Positions 35,153 to 42,944 of a stretch of DNA of 64,000 bases are shown here, in pieces. The notes beneath the pieces were generated by a model. It made no database searches and was not told the origin of the DNA. It worked only from the letters and a program-made list of their open reading frames with translations. The first letter of the stretch is position 1. The number at the start of each line of letters is the position of its first letter. The DNA is from Variovorax sp. J2L1-78 (GTDB lineage Bacteria; Pseudomonadota; Gammaproteobacteria; Burkholderiales; Burkholderiaceae_C): assembly GCF_030317205.1 (NCBI RefSeq), contig NZ_JASZYB010000003.1, positions 372,001 to 436,000 of the forward strand, in the 5' to 3' direction. Position numbers and translations under genes: made by a program.

Positions 35153-35740
35153 ATGAACCGCCCGCTCGGCGCCCTCGCCAAAGTCCACACCGCCGTCGTT
35201 TTTCGCGATCAGGCCCCCAAGGAGGGTCCTGACGGCAATGTGCGGGCATTGGCCATCCGAGACTTGGTGGCTGGCAAACCCCTGCGCTGGCACGAACTGC
35301 CCCGCCTGCATGTGCAGGAGCGGCACCTTTCGCACTGCCTTCAACCCGGCGACGTCGTGATCCCGTCAAGGGGTGACTATTACAAGGCCTGGCTCTTCGA
35401 AGGCGCCGAGGATCTTGTGTTCCCCATGGGCCAGCTCAGCGTGATCCGGCCGGACACCCAGCTGGACGCGCGCTACTTGGTCTGGGTGCTGAATAACCCG
35501 TCGACGCAGAAGCGCATTTCTCTGCTGTTGACAGGCACCACGATCAAGGCGCTGACCAAAGCTACGCTTCTTTCGCTGGAAATCGAAATTCCTCCCATGG
35601 CGAAGCAGCGCCAGATTGCCGAACTCGACCAGACGGCACAGGAGATCGTGGCCATTCGACATCGCCTGAATGAGATCGACCGGACCGAGACCGCCTATAT
35701 GACGCGCCAAGCGCTGCAGGGTGGGGCCGAAGATGCTTGA
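35153..35740 (+). CDS. hsdS: type I restriction specificity subunit (single TRD, half-length HsdS)
   Basis: 195 residues, about half a normal HsdS. One target-recognition domain (VRALAIRDLVAGKPLRWHEL, LQPGDVVIPSRGDYYKAWLF, VIRPDTQLDARYLVWVLNNP) is followed by the typical SLEIEIPPMAKQRQIAELDQ and one C-terminal coiled coil. Half-size S subunits can work as dimers that recognise a symmetrical target. It overlaps hsdM by 8 bases. No normal hsdR is present nearby. Confidence 0.85.
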   Translation: MNRPLGALAKVHTAVVFRDQAPKEGPDGNVRALAIRDLVAGKPLRWHELPRLHVQERHLSHCLQPGDVVIPSRGDYYKAWLFEGAEDLVFPMGQLSVIRPDTQLDARYLVWVLNNPSTQKRISLLLTGTTIKALTKATLLSLEIEIPPMAKQRQIAELDQTAQEIVAIRHRLNEIDRTETAYMTRQALQGGAEDA

Positions 35741-37205
35741 TCCCGCGCGACAAGAAGCCATTCGGTCTGCAGTTCTCCAGGCCTGCGACGCGTTCCGGGG
35801 GATGTGCGGGCCGATGGAGTACCGCGACCTTGTGCTGGCAATGCTGCTGGTGAGGTTTCTCTCTGACGTTGCGTCGCCGCACGGCGGCCAGGCCGCCGCA
35901 GTCCCTGGCGACGCCCCGTATTGCGCGCCCGACGAGTCCCGCTTCGGCCGCCTCGTCGCTGCGCGCGACAGCGCTGGCTTGGGCGAACGCATCGATGCGG
36001 CCCTTGCTGCAATCGAACGGGCCAACCCTGGCCTGCGCGGCGTTTTCCAGGGCATCAGCTTCAATTCGACCGTGCTCGGAAACGTAGAGCAGAAGGAGCG
36101 TGTGCTTGGCCGTCTGCTGGATGCGATCGACGCCAGCGCTTTGAACTTCGGCGAGGGCGACAGCTTGGCGAAGGAAGGTGCTGCCTTTGCATGTGACTCG
36201 CTGATCAGGCATACCGCAGAACTCGGGGGAAGGTGGGGCGGCGAGTTCTACACCCCGCCCGAGGTGTCCCAGTTGCTGGCGCGCTTGATGGAACCCACGA
36301 GCGGCGAGGCCATCGGCGACCCCTGTTGTGGAACAGGTTCGCTGCTGATCGCGTGCAGTCAGTTCGCCAGGGCGAGGTCGGGGGAGGATGGGTGTGCCCT
36401 CTTTGGCCAGGAGAAAAACGGCTCGACCTGGGCGCTGGCCAAGATGAACATGGTTCTCCATGGTGAGACCCATCATCAGCTTGAATGGGGAGACACCCTG
36501 CGCGACCCCAAGTTGCTCGATACCGCTGGCGGGCTGAGGCGCTTCGATGTCGTCGTCTCCAGTCCCCCGTTCTCGCTGCGCGACTGGGGGCACGAGTTGG
36601 CGGAGAGAGACGTCTATCAGCGCTACCGGCGCGGCGTCCCCCCGCGGATGGCCGGCGACTATGCGTTCCTCAGCCACATGGTCGAGACGCTCGCGCCTGG
36701 GACGGGCCGCATGGCGGCGGTCGTGACCTTGGGTGTGCTCTTTCGTACTGGGGCGGAACGGGAGATCCGAGAGCACCTCGTCCGCGAAAACCTGATCGAT
36801 GCGGTGATCGCCTTGCCAACCAAGATGTTCGCTCATACGGCCATCCCGGTGGCGATTCTTGTGCTGCGCAAGCGGAAGGCCGATGACGGCGTGATGTTCA
36901 TCGACGCCAGCCACACGTACCAGCATGGGAAGACGCAGAACGTGCTGCGCGAGTCCGACCTGAGCACGATCGAGGACATCTACCGCCGGCGGCAAGACGT
37001 TGCACCGTACGCACGCCTCGTCGCCCCAGCCGAGATCGCGGCGAACGACTTCAATCTTAGCGTGGCTCGGTATGTGGCGGCCGTGGCAGACGAGGAACCG
37101 GTTGACCTGGACGCCCTGCGAGCCGAGCGGATTCAGCTCAAGTCTGAGCTGGCGCGGCTGGAAGCCAAGCTGTCAGGGTTGCTGGAGGAGGCCGGTCATG
37201 CGTAG
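35733..37205 (+). CDS. hsdM: type I N6-adenine DNA methyltransferase subunit (HsdM-like)
   Basis: 490 residues from ATG 35733. The frame also allows a GTG 12 bases earlier. The N-terminal HsdM_N helical part is followed by GGEFYTPPEVSQLLARLMEP, SAM motif I in IGDPCCGTGSLLIA (residues ~194-207), and motif IV as VVSSPPFSLRDW (277-280). Family members normally have NPPF or NPPY at motif IV. Here codon 277 is AGT (Ser), one base from AAT (Asn). VVTLGVLFRTGAEREIREHL and the C-terminal coiled coil are normal. Activity is uncertain because of the motif change. Confidence 0.85.
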   Translation: MLDPARQEAIRSAVLQACDAFRGMCGPMEYRDLVLAMLLVRFLSDVASPHGGQAAAVPGDAPYCAPDESRFGRLVAARDSAGLGERIDAALAAIERANPGLRGVFQGISFNSTVLGNVEQKERVLGRLLDAIDASALNFGEGDSLAKEGAAFACDSLIRHTAELGGRWGGEFYTPPEVSQLLARLMEPTSGEAIGDPCCGTGSLLIACSQFARARSGEDGCALFGQEKNGSTWALAKMNMVLHGETHHQLEWGDTLRDPKLLDTAGGLRRFDVVVSSPPFSLRDWGHELAERDVYQRYRRGVPPRMAGDYAFLSHMVETLAPGTGRMAAVVTLGVLFRTGAEREIREHLVRENLIDAVIALPTKMFAHTAIPVAILVLRKRKADDGVMFIDASHTYQHGKTQNVLRESDLSTIEDIYRRRQDVAPYARLVAPAEIAANDFNLSVARYVAAVADEEPVDLDALRAERIQLKSELARLEAKLSGLLEEAGHA

Positions 37206-37217
37206 CACAAAGGAAAA

Positions 37218-37247
37218 CGGCCGCTTACGCGGCCGCATCCTCTTTTG
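37218..37247 (+). terminator. terminator after hsdM
   Basis: A 7-bp stem, CGGCCGC / GCGGCCG, with a TTAC loop is followed by CATCCTCTTTT. It lies 12 bases after the hsdM stop and before the Abi gene. Confidence 0.6.
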
Positions 37248-37328
37248 CGTCTTGGAGCCCAGCGTCCGTCCGAAGAGGGAGCTACTGAACCATGTTGCCC
37301 AAGCGCTTACAGGGAAAGTATAACACGC

Positions 37329-38315
37329 ATGCTGAAATTGATCAAAGGCAACCCGGCGGGGAATCTGGCGCACATCCAGGCGCTTTCGCACGCCCGACTG
37401 AGCAACTACCGGAGCTTCTTCGGCGCCACCGATGACGGTGAGGCACTGGGACTCTACCAGTGGAACGACGACCTGAGCGCCGTACTTTTTCGCACAATCT
37501 CGCTGGTGGAGGTGGTGCTTCGGAACCAATTTCACCATGCCATGAGCCAGCGCTATGGCGCCGTAGGTGGCCAGGGTTCCAAGGACTGGTACGCGCACGT
37601 TGCCCTGAGCAGCCTGTCGAAGTCCAAGATCATGGACGTCACGCACTACAAGCAGGGTCAGCAGTTGCTGCCGCGCGTGCCTACTCCCTCACCCGATGAC
37701 GTGGTGTCCGGCCTGACATTCGGGTTCTGGCCGCGCCTTCTCGATCTCACGGTCGATATTCACCAACAACCCGTGGCGTGGGGACCCATCCTCCTGGACG
37801 TTCTTCCCGGCCATCGGCAGCGACAGGCAAGCTACTGGGCCAAGCTGAAACACCGAGACGCCCTCTTTGCCAGGCTCGACCTGTGCAACGAGCTGCGAAA
37901 TCGCATCGCTCACCACGAGCCCATCTGGAAGCTTGGACCACTGATGGTTGAGAGTCGTTCCCGCCATGGCTCGCCGGTGGCGATCCAGGCGCCTGCGCCC
38001 ACGACGCCTGCCGATGCGCTGAACCGACTGCGTATGCTGTACGACCGTGTCACTGAACTGCTGGGCTGGTTGTCCCCGGCCGTGGCGGCCAAGCACAAGG
38101 TCAGCGACATGCATCTGCGCTGCCTGAACCTGCTGCAGATCGACACGCTGAGCGACTTCCGGCGCGCACTGCCGCCGGCCGAAATCGACCTCGCGACAGT
38201 ACCTAACCTGAGATCCTTGCGAAAGGCGCTCAGGTACGCGGCGCGCCGCAAGCAGCCGGTGCTCATTAAGGATGGGCACCGTCTGATCGGGCACCTGACC
38301 TGCACCACGCCATGA
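37329..38315 (+). CDS. Abi family (Abi_2/AbiD-like) abortive infection protein
   Basis: 328 residues from ATG 37329. The Abi_2-like core has IQALSHARLSNYRSFFG, LYQWNDDLSAVLFRTISLVE and VVLRNQFHHAM, with the HEPN-type RNase motif as ELRNRIAHHEPIW (R-x4-H). Proteins of this type abort infection, usually as RNases. The C-terminal ~70 residues (LGWLSPAVAAKHKVSDMHLR onward) are a separate helical tail. It stands alone after the hsdSM terminator. Some Abi_2 proteins pair with other genes, but no partner is visible here. Confidence 0.82.
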   Translation: MLKLIKGNPAGNLAHIQALSHARLSNYRSFFGATDDGEALGLYQWNDDLSAVLFRTISLVEVVLRNQFHHAMSQRYGAVGGQGSKDWYAHVALSSLSKSKIMDVTHYKQGQQLLPRVPTPSPDDVVSGLTFGFWPRLLDLTVDIHQQPVAWGPILLDVLPGHRQRQASYWAKLKHRDALFARLDLCNELRNRIAHHEPIWKLGPLMVESRSRHGSPVAIQAPAPTTPADALNRLRMLYDRVTELLGWLSPAVAAKHKVSDMHLRCLNLLQIDTLSDFRRALPPAEIDLATVPNLRSLRKALRYAARRKQPVLIKDGHRLIGHLTCTTP

Positions 38316-38426
38316 GCTTGGTTGACCTGCCCGCGGCCAGGGTCCATGTGCTTTGGATCGTTGGGTTATGCTGACGTAAGATGGGCTACGAAGAGGCTGT
38401 ATACTGCAGTTATCCGTGCAGTTCGT

Positions 38427-38692
38427 GGTACCCAAGGTGTACCCGCGAATGCAGGATTCGGTGAGAAGTTAGATTTGACGCGGCCTAGCGGGGTTTTTTG
38501 GAACCCGCCCCAGGCCACCATCTTTCTTTCTTAGTAGATCCCAAGTCAGCTCAGAAGTCCTTGTAAATCAAGGACTTAGCCTCAAAAAGGCGGCTCAAGC
38601 GGTGTCTCTGAATCCCACAACGTCCCGTTCTTGCAGGTACCCCACGGTGTACCCCAGACTGCTTTTCAACCGCAGTCGATTTTGGGTACACC
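38427..38692 (+). repeat. GGTACCC/GGTGTACCC repeats upstream of the integrase
   Basis: Two direct copies, GGTACCCAAGGTGTACCC (38427-38444) and GGTACCCCACGGTGTACCC (38636-38654), are followed by an inverted half, GGGTACACC (38684-38692), that touches the integrase ATG. Each direct copy is itself a near-palindrome. They could be integrase arm sites, an excisionase or AlpA operator, or part of an attachment site. The rest of 38316-38692 shows no gene. No tRNA gene was seen. Confidence 0.6.
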
Positions 38693-40048
38693 ATGGGGCA
38701 ACTCACCGAGCTTCAGATCAAGGCGGCAGCGCCGCGTGACAAGGAATATTTGCTGGCGGATGGCGAGGGGCTCTACCTTCGCGTACGGCCGACCGGCAAG
38801 GTGTGGGTCTATCGCTACAAGCGGCATGGCAAGGAGGCCAAGCTCAGTCTCGGGCGCTACCCGGTCGTGACGCTTGCCGCCGCCCGCAAGAAGGTGCGTG
38901 CCGAAGCAGAAAAGCGATCCCACGGTGTCGATCCCCGTGAGGCGCGACGTGTGGCGGCAGAGCGTGAGCGCGTTGCACACCTCAACACCTTTGAGCGGAT
39001 GGCCCGGGTCTGGCACGCTCAGGCGCAGAAGGATCGTGAATGGTCGGCCGGCTATGCCGAGAAAGTCATGCGGCATCTGGAACTGCATGTCTTCCCGTGG
39101 ATCGGTGCGCTGGCCATGGAAACCATCGCGCCGACGGAGGTCGTGCGCTGCCTGCACCGCATCAAGGAGCGCGGTAATTTGGAAACGGCGCAACGCGTGC
39201 GTGAAGCCGTGCAGCATGTGTTCCAGTACGCCGTCGACGTGGGCGCCTTGGACCCGAGCAGGAATTTCGTGAGCGGCCGCACGGGTGGCTTACCGCCACC
39301 GCGTGCGCGCCACTACGCGGCCATCACGGACCCGCAGAAGCTCGGGCAGTTGCTCCGAGACATGCGTGCCTACAACGGCAACGTCATCACGCGTGCTGCT
39401 CTGCTGCTTTCACCACTTCTGTTCCAGCGTCCAGGTCAATTGCGGTTGGCGCATTGGGAAGATGTCGACCTCGATCAGGCGCTGTGGCGTTGCCCGCCGG
39501 AGAAGATGAAGCTGCGGGAATGGAAGAAACGCGACCCGCGGACGCCAGCGCATCTCGTGCCGCTGCCGACGCAGGCGGTCGCCATCCTGCGGGACATCTT
39601 GCCGTTGACCGGTCCCACGGGACCAATCTTCCGGAGCATGGCCAAGCGCTCCGAGAAAACGCGCTACATGAGCGACAACACTGTCAACAGTGCGTTGCGG
39701 ACATTGGGTTACGACACCAAGGAACAGATCACTGGGCACGGTTTCAGGGCGACAGCGCGCACGCTGATTCGGGAACTGCTGGGATGGGACCGCTAAGTCA
39801 TCGAGCGGCATCTAGCTCATGTGTCCGACGAGGAACTGGGTGGAAGCTACGATCGCACCACACACCTTGAGCAGCGCTACCGGATGATTCAGGTATGGGC
39901 TGACCTCTTGGATGATTTGGCGGCTGGTAAAGTTGTTGTGCCAATGAGCGAGTCGCTGCGCTCGAACGCTACGCCGATGCAATCACAGACGAGCAGAAAT
40001 TCGGCCACCCCCATCGGGAACGCAACGGGGTTTAGGGTTCCGGCTTAG
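38693..40048 (+). pseudogene. int: P4-type tyrosine integrase broken by an ochre codon
   Basis: The N-terminal DUF4102 arm-binding domain is YLLADGEGLYLRVRPTGKVW. The core-binding domain follows and the catalytic domain has the Arg box LLFQRPGQLRLAHWEDVD and H-x-x-R in HGFRATARTLIREL. Translation stops at TAA 39794-39796 after LLGWDR. The same frame continues VIERHLAHVSDEELGGSYDR, carrying the second His and the catalytic Tyr (codon 386), to a natural stop at 40046-40048. Family members have Glu at the position of the stop (WDREVIE), so GAA to TAA is the simplest change. The 367-residue product lacks the nucleophile and cannot recombine DNA. Confidence 0.88.
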
Positions 40049-40274
40049 CCCGGCGGTAGCCCTGCGGGTCGTCGATCCAGGCTTGAAGCGCCGCGCTTGG
40101 CCAAGCCGAGGCTCTGCCCCCCAAATGAACAGGCTCAGGGAAGCGGCCCTCCGCGATGCGGCGATAGACCGTCGAACGGCTGAGCGCGGTAATGCGTGTC
40201 ACGTCGTTCAGCCGATAGAAGGCTGGCAGGGCGTCTAAGTGGCGGGATGTGGGCAGAGACCGGGGAAATAGCAT
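40032..40274 (-). CDS. AlpA family transcriptional regulator
   Basis: 80 residues. The MerR-like HTH FYRLNDVTRITALSRSTVYR, then RIAEGRFPEPVHLGGRASAW and LQAWIDD, is the AlpA/Prophage_CP4-57 signature. AlpA proteins activate integrase genes or act as excisionases. It is convergent with the broken integrase and overlaps its last 17 bases. An alternative is an independent regulator left from another island. Confidence 0.88.
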   Translation of the reverse strand: MLFPRSLPTSRHLDALPAFYRLNDVTRITALSRSTVYRRIAEGRFPEPVHLGGRASAWPSAALQAWIDDPQGYRRAKPEP

Positions 40275-40716
40275 GGGCGGTTCCTGTTGAGCAACGTCGC
40301 AAGGATGGGGCGTAGGTCGGCTGGAGCCAACTCAGAGGAGCGTAGGCCGGCGTGCTTAAAGCAGCGGACAAATGGACGTGAGCGTTCCACCAAGTGGCTC
40401 GGTGAGCGTCGTGGGCGCCAGCAGCGTCGGTGCGCAGTTCGTTGGTGCTCGAACCAACGCTCCAATATCCGGAAGCATGACTGCCACATCTCGCTCGCAG
40501 TCATGGAACAACTTTGACCCCGCGCGTTGGAAGTTTTCGGCGCCCAGCCAAACGATCACACGGTTTGAGAAGAATGTCACAAATTTCCGGGAAACCTATG
40601 CCGTTCAGTTGGCATTCATAGTTAAAACTATATGTTAGTTCAGTTGCTTTTTGTATCATCTCCAGAATGGCCTGCGAAATGATTCGCTTCGACTGGCTGA
40701 ATCGCATGGAGTGGAA
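40275..40716 (+). promoter_or_regulatory. 442-bp region between the mobile element and the flagellar cluster
   Basis: No gene is supported. The element's right junction and the promoter for the flagellar operon should lie here. The AT-richer part (40600-40670) is the likeliest promoter site, but I cannot name boxes with confidence. The rest of the metC-like gene is not present. Confidence 0.4.
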
Positions 40717-40983
40717 ATGCACGCGGATCTTGCGCTAAAGATGATGGCGGACCTTTTCTGGACCGGGCTCATCGTTTGTCTTCCACTGTTGCTTTTGACA
40801 ATGGTTGTTGGGCTGGTGATTAGCGTGCTTCAGGTGGTCACTCAGGTGCAGGAGATGTCTCTCACTTTCGTGCCCAAGTTATTGACTGCAGGGGCGGTGA
40901 TCATCGTGGCGGGTCCCTGGATGCTGCGAAAGCTGTCGCAGTTCACTATCCATCTGTGGAGCGGCATCCCCGCCATGTTCTGA
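40717..40983 (+). CDS. fliQ: flagellar export gate protein FliQ
   Basis: 88 residues, the family size, from ATG 40717 after GTGGAA. Two hydrophobic hairpins, LIVCLPLLLLTMVVGLVISV and LLTAGAVIIVAGPWML, flank QVVTQVQEMSLTFVPK, the conserved FliQ loop. It is a component of the FliPQR export channel. It is first in the cluster, while fliO and fliP are at the far end. Confidence 0.93.
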   Translation: MHADLALKMMADLFWTGLIVCLPLLLLTMVVGLVISVLQVVTQVQEMSLTFVPKLLTAGAVIIVAGPWMLRKLSQFTIHLWSGIPAMF

Positions 40984-41034
40984 GTGCTCGCGCCCTTGGA
41001 AATGACCGCTTCCTCGCCCAGAGCACCCCAGGCA

Positions 41035-41850
41035 ATGAGTCTAGTGTTCCCAGAGCTTGGGCTCGGATGGATTGCCGGCGTATCCCTCGTCGCTCTTCGA
41101 GTTGCTGCGACGTTTCTGATGACGCCAGTTTTCTACGCCATGCCCATGCCGGCCACAGTGCGCATGTTGCTTGTTGCTGGAATGTCTCTGGCCATCGCAA
41201 GCGGCTTGGGCTTTGCCCCAGCGCTTTGGAGCGGCTGGGCCGCATACCTTTCTGCCGCGATGACGGAGATCGGAATCGGGTTGACGTTAGGCTTGGGCGT
41301 GCTGTTGGCGTTCGGTGCCTTCGCCGTGGCCGGCCAGTTGCTTGACGTTCAATTGGGATACGGGATCGCTCAGATCATCGATCCAGTCACCAGCCGCCCC
41401 GTTCCAATCCTGACCACCGCGTTCTCTTACCTAGCGGTGCTGGTGTTCTTCTTGGTCGATGGTCACCACGCCCTTCTGCGCGGCGTCGCGTTCAGCCTGG
41501 AGCGATTTCCTGTGGGGGAACCGTGGCCGCTTAGCCAGGCCTTTGGCCCGTTGCTGAAGCAAACGACGGGGCTTTTCAGCCTCGGTTTTGCCCTTGCCGC
41601 GCCGGTCGTCTTCTGCCTCCTGCTGGTCGAGTTCGTGTTAGGTGTCGTGAGCCGGAACCTCCCGCAAATGAACATGTTTGCAATGGGCTTTCCGGTGAAG
41701 ATACTCGTTGGCCTCGTCGCGCTCTCCGTGTGGTTCGCTGGCATTGGCGGTGTCATGACGCGCGTCTATTCCAGCATCGCAACGACCTGGGAGTCGATCT
41801 TCATCGTGGAGCGACCGCCGTCGACATCCCCTGAGCGAGGCGTGCGCTGA
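41035..41850 (+). CDS. fliR: flagellar export gate protein FliR
   Basis: 271 residues from ATG 41035. Starts at 41002 or GTG 40984 (directly after the fliQ stop) are also possible. It has six hydrophobic segments, with LRVAATFLMTPVFYAMPMPA, GQLLDVQLGYGIAQIIDPVT and VVSRNLPQMNMFAMGFPVKI as FliR landmarks. It forms the export channel with FliP and FliQ in the MS-ring centre. Its stop overlaps flhB by one base. Confidence 0.92.
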   Translation: MSLVFPELGLGWIAGVSLVALRVAATFLMTPVFYAMPMPATVRMLLVAGMSLAIASGLGFAPALWSGWAAYLSAAMTEIGIGLTLGLGVLLAFGAFAVAGQLLDVQLGYGIAQIIDPVTSRPVPILTTAFSYLAVLVFFLVDGHHALLRGVAFSLERFPVGEPWPLSQAFGPLLKQTTGLFSLGFALAAPVVFCLLLVEFVLGVVSRNLPQMNMFAMGFPVKILVGLVALSVWFAGIGGVMTRVYSSIATTWESIFIVERPPSTSPERGVR

Positions 41851-42944
41851 TGGCCGAGCAGGATGTCGATCGCAATCAAGCGGCCACGCCCTACAAGTTG
41901 CAGCAAGCGCGCGAGCGCGGGCAGGTCGCCAAGAGCCAGGACCTGGTCTCTGCCATCGTCTTCGGCGTCGCCGTTATCTATCTGACATGGCGGGGCTTTG
42001 ATGCAGTCGCGGCGCAGTTCAAGTTCGACCTGGCGCTGTTGATCCATGCGGCGCGCATGGATCCCGGGGGCGCGACGTTGTGGCCGTTGGTCGAGCGCTC
42101 TGTTCGTGCCGCAATGACGCTGTGTGCGCCCTTCTTCGGGGCCATTCTACTTGCGGCGGTGATCGGCAACCTCGTCCAGACTGGGCCGATCCTCTCGACG
42201 GAGCCTGTGAAGATGGACTTCGATCGGATCAATCCAGTCAACGGCATCAAGAAGATCTTCTCCACGCGGGTGTTGTTCGATGCGGCGCGTGCCCTGGTGA
42301 AGCTCACCTTGCTGGCGGTGGTCGCATACATCGGACTGGAGGCACTGGCCGGTCAGTTCTATGCCCTGGCCTCGTTGTCGCCGATCGGCTACCTGCACAT
42401 CCTCGTCGATGATCTGTCGAGCATCGGACTCAAGATGGCACTCATTCTGGGACTCATTGCGTTCGTCGACCTGGTCTACAGCCGACGAGAGTTCGCCAAG
42501 AAGATGCGCATGAGCCATCGCGACCTCAAGGACGAGGTCAAGCAGCGGGAAGGCGATCCACGCGTCCGATCGCGGCTGAAGGAGCTGCGGCGCGAGATGC
42601 TCAAGCGCAGCAGTTCTTTGCAGCAGACGCGTCATGCCGACGTCATCATCACCAACCCTACTCACGTGGCCGTCGCGCTAAAGTACGAGCACGGACGAAT
42701 GTCCTCGCCGCAGTTGCTCGCGAAGGGAGCTGGACAACTCGCTGCAGCGATGCGCGAGATTGCCGCGCGGCACCGTATCCCTGTTGTCCAAAGTCCGGCA
42801 CTGGCAAGGCGTCTCTATCGAGAGCTCCCTATCGATCACGCTGTACCGCCGGAGCTCTACGCACAGGTCGCTCGGATCATCGTTTGGGTGTTTGCCATGC
42901 GCGATCAGCGCGATCGCACCGGTGGCGAAGGCGGGACGGCGTGA
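41850..42944 (+). CDS. flhB: flagellar export switch protein FlhB
   Basis: 364 residues. The N-terminal QAATPYKLQQARERGQVAKS precedes four membrane segments. The cytoplasmic domain contains the autocleavage site as IITNPTHVAVALKYE (NPTH) and ends AQVARIIVWVFAMRD. Cleavage at NPTH switches export from rod/hook to filament substrates, so the switch appears functional. Confidence 0.95.
   Translation: MAEQDVDRNQAATPYKLQQARERGQVAKSQDLVSAIVFGVAVIYLTWRGFDAVAAQFKFDLALLIHAARMDPGGATLWPLVERSVRAAMTLCAPFFGAILLAAVIGNLVQTGPILSTEPVKMDFDRINPVNGIKKIFSTRVLFDAARALVKLTLLAVVAYIGLEALAGQFYALASLSPIGYLHILVDDLSSIGLKMALILGLIAFVDLVYSRREFAKKMRMSHRDLKDEVKQREGDPRVRSRLKELRREMLKRSSSLQQTRHADVIITNPTHVAVALKYEHGRMSSPQLLAKGAGQLAAAMREIAARHRIPVVQSPALARRLYRELPIDHAVPPELYAQVARIIVWVFAMRDQRDRTGGEGGTA

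Larger units (their letters stand above)
10823..40274. mobile_element. decayed Tn4371-like integrative element with defence-type cargo
   Basis: The region carries the backbone of a Tn4371-family ICE on the minus strand (RadC, ParB, DUF736, DUF2958, DUF2285, HTH, RepA, ParA, DUF2840, TraF, DUF3363 relaxase) plus accessory genes and an integrase at the right end. The left boundary is where the metC-like gene stops. The right boundary is placed after the AlpA-like gene, before the flagellar cluster. The traG/trb transfer module is missing, the integrase has an internal stop and the DUF2285 gene is frameshifted. I could not find matching terminal repeats, so both limits are approximate. The right part might be a second, separate island. 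Confidence 0.7.

Noticed and set aside
35562..36995. 477-codon open frame on the minus strand
   Set aside because: Antisense to hsdM, which has intact SAM motifs.
38316..38692. tRNA attachment gene next to the integrase
   Set aside because: No cloverleaf could be formed and no CCA-type 3' end or T-loop was found.
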